From the NCBI GenBank assembly GCA_964414015.1, contig CAYPUE010000037.1, positions 1-7,147 of the forward strand: 7,147 nucleotides of DNA, read 5' to 3'. Positions within the stretch are counted from its first letter, which is position 1; each line of letters starts with the position of its first letter. The notes under the pieces were generated by a model, which worked only from the letters and a program-made list of their open reading frames with translations, was not told the origin of the DNA and made no database searches. Positions 1 through 4,561 of the stretch are shown in pieces. The translations under genes and the position numbers were made by a program. The stretch is from JAUSEW01 sp964414015. GTDB taxonomy: Bacteria; Patescibacteriota; Microgenomatia; Levybacterales; UBA12049.

Positions 1-415
1 ATTCTGTTTGAATTGTTTTGTAATCACTCAAAGGATCCACTGACCCTTCTTTGATAATATTATCATCGGTGAAAACGCGGACAACATGAGCAATGATGCT
101 CACCTCTCTAATGTGAGACAGAAATTTGTTTCCCAACCCCGCTCCCTCCGATGCGCCTTTGACTAACCCCGCAATGTCCACAAAGTTAACCGTAGCGGGT
201 TTTATCGGCGGTAATCCGCTTAATTTTTCCTCATCTTTGGTTATCTGTGTCAATCTTTCCAGACGTATGTCTGGAACAGGAACAATACCAACATTCGGCT
301 CAATCGTCGCAAAAGGATAATTCGCAACAAAAGCTTGTTGCTTTTTCAAAAGCGCATTAAACAGCGTACTCTTCCCCACATTCGGCAACCCCACAATCCC
401 AACGCTTAAATTCAT
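1..415 (-). CDS. ychF: Redox-regulated ATPase/GTPase YchF (Obg family), N-terminal part
   Basis: Reading the minus strand from the ATG at 415 gives 138 codons of an uninterrupted YchF N-terminus; the rest lies beyond the left edge, so the gene is partial. The P-loop GLPNVGKS is at residues 9-16, followed by the switch region FATIEPNVGIVPVPDIRL and the G3 motif DIAGLVKGASEGAGLGNKF, all hallmarks of YchF. The family normally has about 360 residues, with a coiled coil and a TGS domain that would be outside the window. YchF is a conserved cytoplasmic ribosome-associated P-loop ATPase linked to stress responses. The start is fixed by family homology. There is no Shine-Dalgarno sequence; a -10 box ends 7 nt before the ATG, so the mRNA is probably leaderless. 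It is divergent from the unrecognised gene at 442-1272. A decayed second copy of its first codons lies at 3017-3050. Confidence 0.97.
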   Translation of the reverse strand, partial: MNLSVGIVGLPNVGKSTLFNALLKKQQAFVANYPFATIEPNVGIVPVPDIRLERLTQITKDEEKLSGLPPIKPATVNFVDIAGLVKGASEGAGLGNKFLSHIREVSIIAHVVRVFTDDNIIKEGSVDPLSDYKTIQTE

Positions 416-421
416 TTTTAT

Positions 422-430
422 ATTTTACCA
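422..430 (-). promoter_or_regulatory. Extended -10 promoter of ychF
   Basis: The minus strand reads TGG TAAAAT, an extended -10 box whose last base is 7 nt from the ychF ATG. No good -35 box is seen at 16-18 bp. The predicted transcript would begin at or within a base of the ATG, i.e. leaderless. Confidence 0.6.
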
Positions 431-441
431 TAATTGTAGCT

Positions 442-470
442 TTGGAAATATTTTTAAGTTATGCTACAAT
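442..470 (+). promoter_or_regulatory. Promoter for the 442-1272 gene, overlapping its apparent first codons
   Basis: TTGGAA (442-447) and TACAAT (465-470) are separated by exactly 17 bp, and TGC directly precedes the -10 box, making a good extended promoter. It lies inside the N-terminal codons that would be translated from the TTG at 442. Its predicted transcription start is about 477-478, so the TTG at 442 would not be on this transcript. Confidence 0.6.
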
Positions 471-1272
471 TCTACTTGTAGAAAAATTATCTCAAATTGA
501 TGCTTCAACTGAAGTTGCAGTACGGCGAGCGGAGATTATTAAAAGCATATTAACAACTGGTTTAAAATCTTCAGATTTACTTCAAAAAGAAGGTGTGCCT
601 TATTTTGGTTCTTTTGACTTGGCTTCAAATAACTTTATATCTTTTAGGCTGATTTTCCCGCGTCATCTGTATGATACTCCAAAAGATTTCTTCAGCAATT
701 TAGAACATATCTTATATCTTCGAGGTATTTCCGTACTGCCAGTAATGGCAGAAAGACAAGGAGGACGTTTTTTCCAAAGCAATGATCATGTGCGCCACGC
801 CTATGGTTACTCATCCTCTCCAATGACAATGGAAAAAGGAGAAAAAACAGCCATCATTAAGGCGCTAGAACCAAGAGTGTCTTCCTCATTTATCATTGTA
901 ATTAATGAAACTATGGAAGCTCTAATCGAAAAATCAAGACGTTTTTTATTTACATCTGCAAAAGAAAGATTTGAAAGCCTCGAACGTCTAGTCCAACTAA
1001 AAGAAAAGAAAATACTTCCCGACAGGTTTTCTTATCTAATTTTTCCGAAGGCTTTATGGGATGAGTACCAAAATCAAGGAATAAAGATAGGCAACGATTT
1101 TCAAGTTAGAATAGCTAAACGAAGTGTTCAAAGAACTCTTTTTGAAGGAAAACTGCAGCTTGCTGTTCCCGATTATGAAAGCGCTATTTTGGAGATTCTC
1201 AAGAAACGCGGAGAACCAATTTGGGTACACGGAGTTCGTCTGCCAACAGAAGAGGATATAAAAAGATTATAG
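442..1272 (+). CDS. Unrecognised protein, about 264-276 aa, start uncertain
   Basis: I do not recognise the family. The open frame ends at TAG 1270-1272 and looks truly coding: mixed alpha/beta composition, no stop, no signal peptide, no membrane segment. Visible traits are a beta-like FRLIFPRHLYD (residues 68-78) echoed by FSYLIFPKALWD (196-207), a His/Arg cluster HVRHAYGY (116-123), a strand-like SSFIIVIN (148-155), and a conserved-looking tail HGVRLPTEEDIKRL. The start is a problem. The TTG at 442 is the -35 box of the promoter seen here, and no in-frame ATG, GTG or TTG occurs again until GTG at 595, which would remove a plausible N-terminus. By the promoter spacing seen elsewhere in the window, translation would begin near 478 (codon GTA, then EKLSQIDAS). 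The last codons and stop lie in the left copy of a 17-bp direct repeat. Confidence 0.7.
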   Translation: MEIFLSYATILLVEKLSQIDASTEVAVRRAEIIKSILTTGLKSSDLLQKEGVPYFGSFDLASNNFISFRLIFPRHLYDTPKDFFSNLEHILYLRGISVLPVMAERQGGRFFQSNDHVRHAYGYSSSPMTMEKGEKTAIIKALEPRVSSSFIIVINETMEALIEKSRRFLFTSAKERFESLERLVQLKEKKILPDRFSYLIFPKALWDEYQNQGIKIGNDFQVRIAKRSVQRTLFEGKLQLAVPDYESAILEILKKRGEPIWVHGVRLPTEEDIKRL

Positions 1273-1279
1273 CAGAATT
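1263..1279. repeat. 17-bp direct repeat, left copy
   Basis: AAGATTATAGCAGAATT here is identical to 3053-3069 in the same orientation, with different flanks. Its reverse complement contains TGCTATAAT, an extended -10 box, but no start codon follows at the usual distance in this copy. It covers the last codons and stop of the 442-1272 gene. The two copies bracket the SWIM gene and the toxin-antitoxin module. Confidence 0.75.
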
Positions 1280-1321
1280 AAATGGACTTGGGGGATTTTA
1301 GATTTCCGTACAAATGTGTGC

Positions 1322-1340
1322 TCCCACCTTCCAAGTGGGA
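1322..1340. other. Hairpin in the convergent gap
   Basis: TCCCAC (1322-1327) pairs perfectly with GTGGGA (1335-1340) across a 7-nt loop. It lies between the 3' ends of the convergent 442-1272 gene and SWIM gene. No T-run follows on either strand, so it is not a textbook intrinsic terminator. The second tandem-repeat copy offers an alternative right arm at 1348-1353. Confidence 0.5.
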
Positions 1341-1358
1341 ATTCGAAGTGGGAATTCG
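1333..1358. repeat. Perfect 13-bp tandem duplication
   Basis: AAGTGGGAATTCG occurs twice back to back (1333-1345 and 1346-1358) with no mismatch. Each copy includes the palindrome GAATTC and a right arm for the upstream TCCCAC hairpin. The second copy ends 2 nt before the SWIM gene stop codon. Confidence 0.9.
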
Positions 1359-1360
1359 GT

Positions 1361-2098
1361 TTACTGCGTTTGCTTGTATAATTCCAAAAGTGGCTCTTCC
1401 CAACCAAAACAGGTCTCTTTACCTAAAAGCAACTTGAAGGATTCAGCACAAGCGGGTTTCAGCTTTACATATTTTATCAATACCCCTACCGCATTTTCAA
1501 TAAATCCGCCAACAATCCCGTCAGAATCGTCCACACCGCCTGAAGTTAATTTTTTATCCAGCTGCAAAAGTAGTTTCACAAGCAAGCTTGTAGCCTTATT
1601 CCCAACTGGAAATTTTGAAATAATAGCCGACAAACGATTGCATCCTTCAAAAAGAGAATCCTGATAAGCAAACCAAAGTTTGGAAGGTCCATGATATGGC
1701 TTAATGAACTTCAATGCTAATTTCAAAGATTTATCAACTGCTACCAACTGTTCCTTTGAAAGTTCGCCCAATTTATCAGTGCACTTGGGCTGATATATAA
1801 TTTCTTTATCCTCTTTCTTAAGTGGTTTCCCAGCTAAAACCGCGTAGATTGCAACAGCCACCATATGCTTACACAATGTGTCGTTTTGGCCAAGGTAACA
1901 TTCACAACTACCGTCATCATACTTAAGTTTCCCGACAAAAACCTTATAAGGATTTGTGCCCAGCACTATTGCTGAAAAACCAGCAATGTCATTTTTGAAT
2001 TCTGTTACTTTTCCCGATTCGTACAGGTTAACAGCTTTTTGATATGTGGCTTCGCTTGTAGCGAATTTAATTTTATCAAGACCAAAATAAGGCTTCAT
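1361..2098 (-). CDS. SWIM zinc-finger domain protein, 245 aa
   Basis: The SWIM motif CxCx8CxH is complete: C65, C67, C76 and H78 (CEC...LCKH), on a typical beta-hairpin/helix frame (VFVGKLKYDDGSCECYLG, then HMVAVAIYAV). Residues 1-60 resemble the usual pre-SWIM region, where a repeat-unit-like segment precedes the finger. The rest (about 85-245) is mostly helical and unassigned. SWIM fingers bind DNA or protein and occur in SWI2/SNF2 ATPases, transposase relatives and bacterial stand-alone proteins; no helicase or nuclease is fused here, so the role is unknown. The ATG at 2098 is chosen because an extended -10 box ends 9 nt upstream. It is divergent from the toxin-antitoxin operon and convergent with the 442-1272 gene, and lies within the segment bracketed by the 17-bp repeats. 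Confidence 0.9.
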   Translation of the reverse strand: MKPYFGLDKIKFATSEATYQKAVNLYESGKVTEFKNDIAGFSAIVLGTNPYKVFVGKLKYDDGSCECYLGQNDTLCKHMVAVAIYAVLAGKPLKKEDKEIIYQPKCTDKLGELSKEQLVAVDKSLKLALKFIKPYHGPSKLWFAYQDSLFEGCNRLSAIISKFPVGNKATSLLVKLLLQLDKKLTSGGVDDSDGIVGGFIENAVGVLIKYVKLKPACAESFKLLLGKETCFGWEEPLLELYKQTQ

Positions 2099-2106
2099 AT
2101 CGAAAG

Positions 2107-2115
2107 ATTATAACA
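2107..2115 (-). promoter_or_regulatory. Extended -10 promoter of the SWIM gene
   Basis: The minus strand reads TGT TATAAT, a perfect -10 hexamer with the TGn extension, ending 9 nt before the ATG at 2098. No convincing -35 box is seen. The predicted 5' leader is only 0-3 nt. Confidence 0.65.
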
Positions 2116-2144
2116 TCAAAAAGCAAGAATTACATGCCAAAAAA

Positions 2145-2153
2145 TGGTATAAT
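2145..2153 (+). promoter_or_regulatory. Extended -10 promoter of the toxin-antitoxin operon
   Basis: TGG TATAAT is a perfect hexamer with TGn extension, ending 7 nt before the ATG at 2160. No good -35 box is present. Transcription should start on or beside the ATG. It is divergent from the SWIM promoter, with 61 bp between the two start codons. Confidence 0.7.
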
Positions 2154-2159
2154 ATAGAT

Positions 2160-2420
2160 ATGTATACTTGGTCTACGGATATAGAAAGACTCAAGCGAAA
2201 TAATAAAGAATTTACCATCTGGAAACTTACCCAGATGATAAATTATGGTTTGGACGGACAAAAACTTCGAAAAAAAACTCTAGTTAAATACTGGACGCAG
2301 ATTAAAAATAATATAGATCCATATAAGAAACGCCTTTTGGAATATTTATTATGGGAAAAACAATACTCACTCCCAAACAACTTAAGTTTCTGGAATGTAT
2401 CCAGCAAGAAAAATCAATAA
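2160..2420 (+). CDS. Small putative antitoxin partner of AbiEii-like toxin, 86 aa
   Basis: This short basic, Trp/Tyr/Lys-rich protein (MYTWSTDIERLKRNN..., then WKLTQMINYGLDGQKL and KKRLLEYLLW) sits directly upstream of, and overlaps, the nucleotidyltransferase toxin, which is the antitoxin position in AbiE-type modules. It is far smaller than the classical AbiEi antitoxin and shows no clear winged-helix, so I do not call it AbiEi. From memory, similar small proteins precede AbiEii-like genes in Patescibacteria; a profile search would settle this. The conserved-looking part ends near LLEYLLWEK (about residue 67), and the last 20 residues are encoded in the overlap with the toxin gene. The ATG at 2160 sits 7 nt after a consensus -10 box, indicating a leaderless start. 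Antitoxin function is inferred from position. Confidence 0.75.
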   Translation: MYTWSTDIERLKRNNKEFTIWKLTQMINYGLDGQKLRKKTLVKYWTQIKNNIDPYKKRLLEYLLWEKQYSLPNNLSFWNVSSKKNQ

Positions 2421-3016
2421 CCGAAAATTTTTATCTCACGGGCGGAACTGCTCTTGCGGAATTTTATCTGCATCATAGACTTTCTGAAGACATAGATCTT
2501 TTTTCCGAACATCAGGAAGTTGACCCAAATGCGGTAGATGCATTCTTGAAAAAAATTTCACCAAAGCTTGAGATTCAAAATATTGAAAGAGTTCAATTCC
2601 TTGGACTTTTTACATACATACTTAATTTCCAAGATGGCGATAAATTAAAAATTGATTTTAACTACTACCCGTTTCCTCGAATAGAAAAAGGTATCCTATA
2701 TAAAAACATTCAAATTGATAGCATTCGTGATATTACAGCTAATAAAGTTCATACGCTGTTTATGAAACCCAGAGCCAGAGATTACGTTGATTTGTACTTC
2801 ATAATAAAGAATAAAGGTTTTTCAATTTACAAACTGATTTTGGACGCTAAAGCAAAATTTGACTGGCATATAGATCCATTAACTCTTGCCAGCCAGTTTA
2901 TGCGCGTAAAAGAATTTACTGATTTACCTAAAATGCTTGTCCGCTTTAATAAAAATTCAATGGGGAAATTTTTTGTTGCCGAGGCAAAGAAGCTCAAAAA
3001 TAAAATTATCTCCTAA
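2351..3016 (+). CDS. Nucleotidyltransferase, AbiEii/AbiGii toxin family, 221 aa
   Basis: Residues 29-51 carry the family signature LTGGTALAEFYLHHRLSEDIDLF: the GG-T motif and the paired acidic residues D47 and D49 of a DNA polymerase beta-type nucleotidyltransferase. A third acidic residue is in KIDF (D102), followed by the IRDITANKVHTLFMKPRARDYVDLYFI block (residues 125-151), also typical. AbiEii toxins transfer nucleotides to RNA targets and act in type IV toxin-antitoxin and phage abortive-infection systems. Length and motif order suggest an intact, active enzyme. The ATG at 2351 gives the usual spacing to the GG motif. The gene overlaps the upstream partner by 70 nt in another frame, so translation is probably coupled; only a weak GGA lies 9 nt upstream. 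The TAA stop abuts a ychF-start relic. Confidence 0.93.
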   Translation: MGKTILTPKQLKFLECIQQEKSITENFYLTGGTALAEFYLHHRLSEDIDLFSEHQEVDPNAVDAFLKKISPKLEIQNIERVQFLGLFTYILNFQDGDKLKIDFNYYPFPRIEKGILYKNIQIDSIRDITANKVHTLFMKPRARDYVDLYFIIKNKGFSIYKLILDAKAKFDWHIDPLTLASQFMRVKEFTDLPKMLVRFNKNSMGKFFVAEAKKLKNKIIS

Positions 3017-3050
3017 TTCGGCAACACCCAATCCCAACCGAAAGATTCAT
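3017..3050 (-). pseudogene. Decayed ychF 5'-end relic (about 11 codons)
   Basis: From the ATG at 3050 the minus strand encodes MNLSVGI, the same first seven residues as the intact YchF at 415-1. It then continues with one missing base and one substitution relative to the intact gene: ATTG-GGTGTTGCCGAAT here against ATTGTGGGGTTGCCGAAT there. The frame is lost and a stop soon follows. Leu-3 and Ser-4 use different codons (CTT, TCG here; TTA, AGC in the intact gene), so the relic descends from a diverged ychF rather than from a recent copy. Homology ends exactly at the AbiEii stop codon. A leaderless-type promoter is retained just upstream (3056-3064). Confidence 0.6.
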
Positions 3051-3052
3051 AT

Positions 3053-3069
3053 AAGATTATAGCAGAATT
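3053..3069. repeat. 17-bp direct repeat, right copy
   Basis: This sequence is identical to 1263-1279. Here the reverse complement supplies the -10 promoter (TGCTATAAT) of the ychF relic. Recombination between the two copies would delete the SWIM gene, the toxin-antitoxin module and the relic start. Confidence 0.75.
3056..3064 (-). promoter_or_regulatory. Extended -10 promoter of the ychF relic
   Basis: The minus strand reads TGC TATAAT, ending 6 nt before the relic ATG at 3050. It is a consensus extended -10 box in the leaderless arrangement used by intact genes here, now driving only a dead open frame antisense to the toxin 3' end. Confidence 0.55.
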
Positions 3070-3121
3070 TTGAAATAAAAAGCCGTGTTTGAGAGCATTA
3101 TCGTAATTTGAAATACTAAGG

Positions 3122-3127
3122 TATAAT
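3122..3127 (+). promoter_or_regulatory. -10 promoter of the P-loop kinase-like gene
   Basis: A perfect TATAAT ends 7 nt before the ATG at 3134. There is no TGn extension (AGG instead) and no clear -35 box. Spacing again predicts a leaderless transcript. Confidence 0.6.
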
Positions 3128-3133
3128 TGATCT

Positions 3134-3634
3134 ATGAAAATATTAATTATTGGACCATCAGGAGCAGGAAAAACCTATCTTGCGAAAGAGTTCAGAAAAA
3201 TGGGATTAAATGCCTTTGATACCGATGAGTTAGAAGGATTACGTGGTTGGTATGATTGGCAAAAGAAAAAAGTTCCCTTCCCTCACGACGCAGGAAAAGA
3301 GTTCTTAGATAATCATGAATTTCTTTGGGATAGAAAATTCTTGAAGAATTTTCTTGTACAAAATCCTGATATCTACTTATTTGGGAACTCAGGCAATGCG
3401 TCAAAGATGATAGGTTTGTTTGACAAAATATATTTTCTCAAAGTCCCAAAAGATATACTTATCCAAAGACTTGATCATCAAAGCCGAACGAATCCTATGG
3501 GAAAAACAGACTTTCAAAAACAGGTGGTTATCGAGTGGGCAGACAAAAATGAGGAAGAAGCAAAAACCCTTGGCATTCAATTTATTGATGGAACATTGTC
3601 TCCAAAAGAAATCCTAAATCTAATTACAATGTAG
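3134..3634 (+). CDS. P-loop NTPase, nucleotide/shikimate kinase-like, 166 aa
   Basis: The protein starts with a beta strand and Walker A loop MKILIIGPSGAGKT (GPSGAGKT at residues 7-14), followed by DTDEL (29-33), the acidic motif where small-molecule kinases bind Mg or substrate. FGNSGN (83-88) follows a strand, and IYFLKVPKDILIQRL (99-113) then QSRTNPMGK (116-124) resembles the LID segment with arginines of adenylate-kinase-type folds. The length fits a single-domain AAA_18/AAA_33-type kinase. The substrate cannot be told from sequence, and it is not a canonical adenylate, cytidylate or shikimate kinase. Cytoplasmic. Monocistronic by layout: its own promoter is 7 nt upstream, and it is convergent with the peptidase E-like gene across a structured gap. 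Stop is TAG. Confidence 0.88.
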   Translation: MKILIIGPSGAGKTYLAKEFRKMGLNAFDTDELEGLRGWYDWQKKKVPFPHDAGKEFLDNHEFLWDRKFLKNFLVQNPDIYLFGNSGNASKMIGLFDKIYFLKVPKDILIQRLDHQSRTNPMGKTDFQKQVVIEWADKNEEEAKTLGIQFIDGTLSPKEILNLITM

Positions 3635-3651
3635 GTTTGGGGAATTTTACC
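3635..3651 (+). repeat. Imperfect direct repeat, left boundary of intergenic element
   Basis: GTTTGGGGAATTTTACC starts at the first base after the kinase stop codon and matches 3855-3871 at 14 of 17 positions. A related motif occurs after the 442-1272 gene (about 1287-1316). Confidence 0.45.
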
Positions 3652-3825
3652 TCCGTCAAATCTTCATTCCTATTATTTGCAATTGAAACAAAGGCCGTAA
3701 AGTTTTGCGAAGCGAATGCATCAGGGGAATTCCTCAGCGAGCAAAGCGAGATTGAGGAAGGGGTGAAATTACCCGATAAATGAGCAGAGCAAAATAGCGC
3801 CGACTTTCACCTGCAAAGAGTTTTG

Positions 3826-3846
3826 GTACTTTTTCGGAAAAAGTAC
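3826..3846. terminator. Perfect 9-bp hairpin, possible bidirectional terminator
   Basis: GTACTTTTT pairs with AAAAAGTAC around a CGG loop. It lies between two convergent 3' ends, where a shared terminator is expected. The stem is A/U-rich and the flanks lack a proper U-tract, so termination is uncertain. Confidence 0.4.
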
Positions 3847-3854
3847 AAATAAAT

Positions 3855-3871
3855 GTTTGGGAAATATTATC
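3855..3871 (+). repeat. Imperfect direct repeat, right boundary of intergenic element
   Basis: GTTTGGGAAATATTATC differs from 3635-3651 at three positions. The pair brackets the hairpin-rich core, an arrangement seen in small non-autonomous inserted elements. Confidence 0.4.
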
Positions 3872-3882
3872 GAGGTTTACTT

Positions 3883-4503
3883 TTAACTAGCAATTATTCT
3901 TTCTTCGCCGATAACTGTGATTTTATGATCTTCGACAACAATCTCTTCCCCATCCTTTAGTAAATATAATTTCTTACCTTTGTAATGATTTTTTATTTCA
4001 GCTAAGTATTCTTCTTTGTAGTGAGGATAGATCTCGAAATCAACCAAACCAAGACCGGGAATAACGTTTGCCCCGTACTCATTCTCTTTGATATACCAAC
4101 CTGTTACATCCAATGTTTTCCCTACAATCATACTTCCTGCGCTAGAACCTAAATAAAGAGTTCCGTTATCTAATATTCTTTTTATGTGTTTATCAATTTG
4201 AGTTCTTCTTATCCAATACATCAGATATCCGCTTCTGCCTCCCGCAAACCAAACAATATCTTTTTCCTTCAGTTTATTAATGACGTCTTTATCCCAGTAA
4301 TCTTCCAATTGCAATAAAGTAATTTCTGCGTCAAGTGTTTGAGCCAGTTTCCAAGATCCACCTGTTCTCCAAGACCCCCATCCTTCACCGTTTGCGGCAG
4401 TTGGAATATAAGCAATCTTTTTTCCTTTAAATCCGCCCATATATTCTTCCAGTTTTTTAATTGTTTGGGGATTTTTTACTTCCGAAGCCAAAAAAAGTTT
4501 CAC
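3883..4503 (-). CDS. Peptidase E-like S51 family hydrolase, 206 aa
   Basis: The nucleophile elbow GSSAGSM (residues 119-125, catalytic Ser121 by family alignment) and the downstream IYPHYKEEY (His161) are the S51 dipeptidase E signature. IAYIPTAANGE (30-40) and VWFAGGRSGYLMYWIRR (84-100) are the matching class I glutamine-amidotransferase-like fold segments. Family members of this length cleave Asp-X dipeptides or act on related small substrates in the cytoplasm; specificity here is not provable, because many relatives are uncharacterised. No signal peptide. The start is GTG at 4503, chosen because the protein begins with the expected strand MKLFLAS and an extended -10 box ends 7 nt upstream. 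It is divergent from the 4562-4900 gene with 58 bp between, and convergent with the kinase-like gene. Confidence 0.9.
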   Translation of the reverse strand: MKLFLASEVKNPQTIKKLEEYMGGFKGKKIAYIPTAANGEGWGSWRTGGSWKLAQTLDAEITLLQLEDYWDKDVINKLKEKDIVWFAGGRSGYLMYWIRRTQIDKHIKRILDNGTLYLGSSAGSMIVGKTLDVTGWYIKENEYGANVIPGLGLVDFEIYPHYKEEYLAEIKNHYKGKKLYLLKDGEEIVVEDHKITVIGEERIIAS

Positions 4504-4509
4504 AGAAAT

Positions 4510-4518
4510 ATTATAGCA
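4510..4518 (-). promoter_or_regulatory. Extended -10 promoter of the peptidase E-like gene
   Basis: The minus strand reads TGC TATAAT, ending 7 nt before the GTG at 4503. No -35 box at proper spacing. The region upstream of it is shared with the divergent promoter at 4526-4554. Confidence 0.65.
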
Positions 4519-4525
4519 TAAATTA

Positions 4526-4554
4526 TTGACAATCTATTAATGCAGACTTATAAT
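4526..4554 (+). promoter_or_regulatory. Consensus -35/-10 promoter of the 4562-4900 gene
   Basis: TTGACA (4526-4531) and TATAAT (4549-4554) are both perfect sigma-70-type hexamers with the ideal 17-bp spacer. The -10 box ends 8 nt before the ATG at 4562, predicting a strong, leaderless transcript. Its -35 box lies 7 bp from the extended -10 element of the divergent peptidase gene, so the two polymerases would compete. Confidence 0.8.
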
Positions 4555-4561
4555 TTGGCAC

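Larger units (their letters stand above)
3635..3882. other. Structured 248-bp intergenic element without a confident gene
   Basis: This gap separates the convergent kinase-like and peptidase E-like genes. It contains a locally GC-richer, purine-biased core (about 3690-3815) with the quasi-repeats GCGAAGCGAA, GCGAGCAAAGCGAG and GAGCAGAGC, and inverted repeats TTCCTCA/TGAGGAA (3730-3736 with 3753-3759) and GGTGAAA/TTTCACC (3762-3768 with 3805-3811). There is also a 9-bp hairpin at 3826-3846. An open frame of 48 codons (3637-3783, ending TGA) reads through the left half but starts with TTG at the repeat and has no promoter. It is probably a dispersed non-coding repeat; a structured RNA or tiny peptide gene is possible. 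Confidence 0.5.

Noticed and set aside
126..320. 64-codon plus-strand frame opposite ychF
   Set aside because: The minus strand is unmistakable YchF; the plus frame is its antisense.
1282..1437. Open frame starting MDLGDF after the 442-1272 gene
   Set aside because: It runs through the hairpin and tandem repeat into the antisense of the SWIM gene; no promoter in register, so most likely repeat sequence read by chance.
1314..1664. 116-codon plus-strand frame over the SWIM gene 3' end
   Set aside because: It is antisense to the supported SWIM gene, has no promoter and its sequence has no domain character.
2147..2167. Dyad GTATA/TATAC over the -10 box and start of the toxin-antitoxin operon as an operator
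   Set aside because: Arms of only 5 bp in very AT-rich sequence with a non-symmetric centre; expected by chance.
3192..3617. Short frames on both strands within the kinase-like gene
   Set aside because: They are shadows of a gene with a clear Walker A motif and a registered promoter.
3780..3797. Tiny frame ATG AGC AGA GCA AAA TAG and other mini-ORFs in the 3635-3882 gap
   Set aside because: Too short, without promoter in register, and inside a repeat-like hairpin region.
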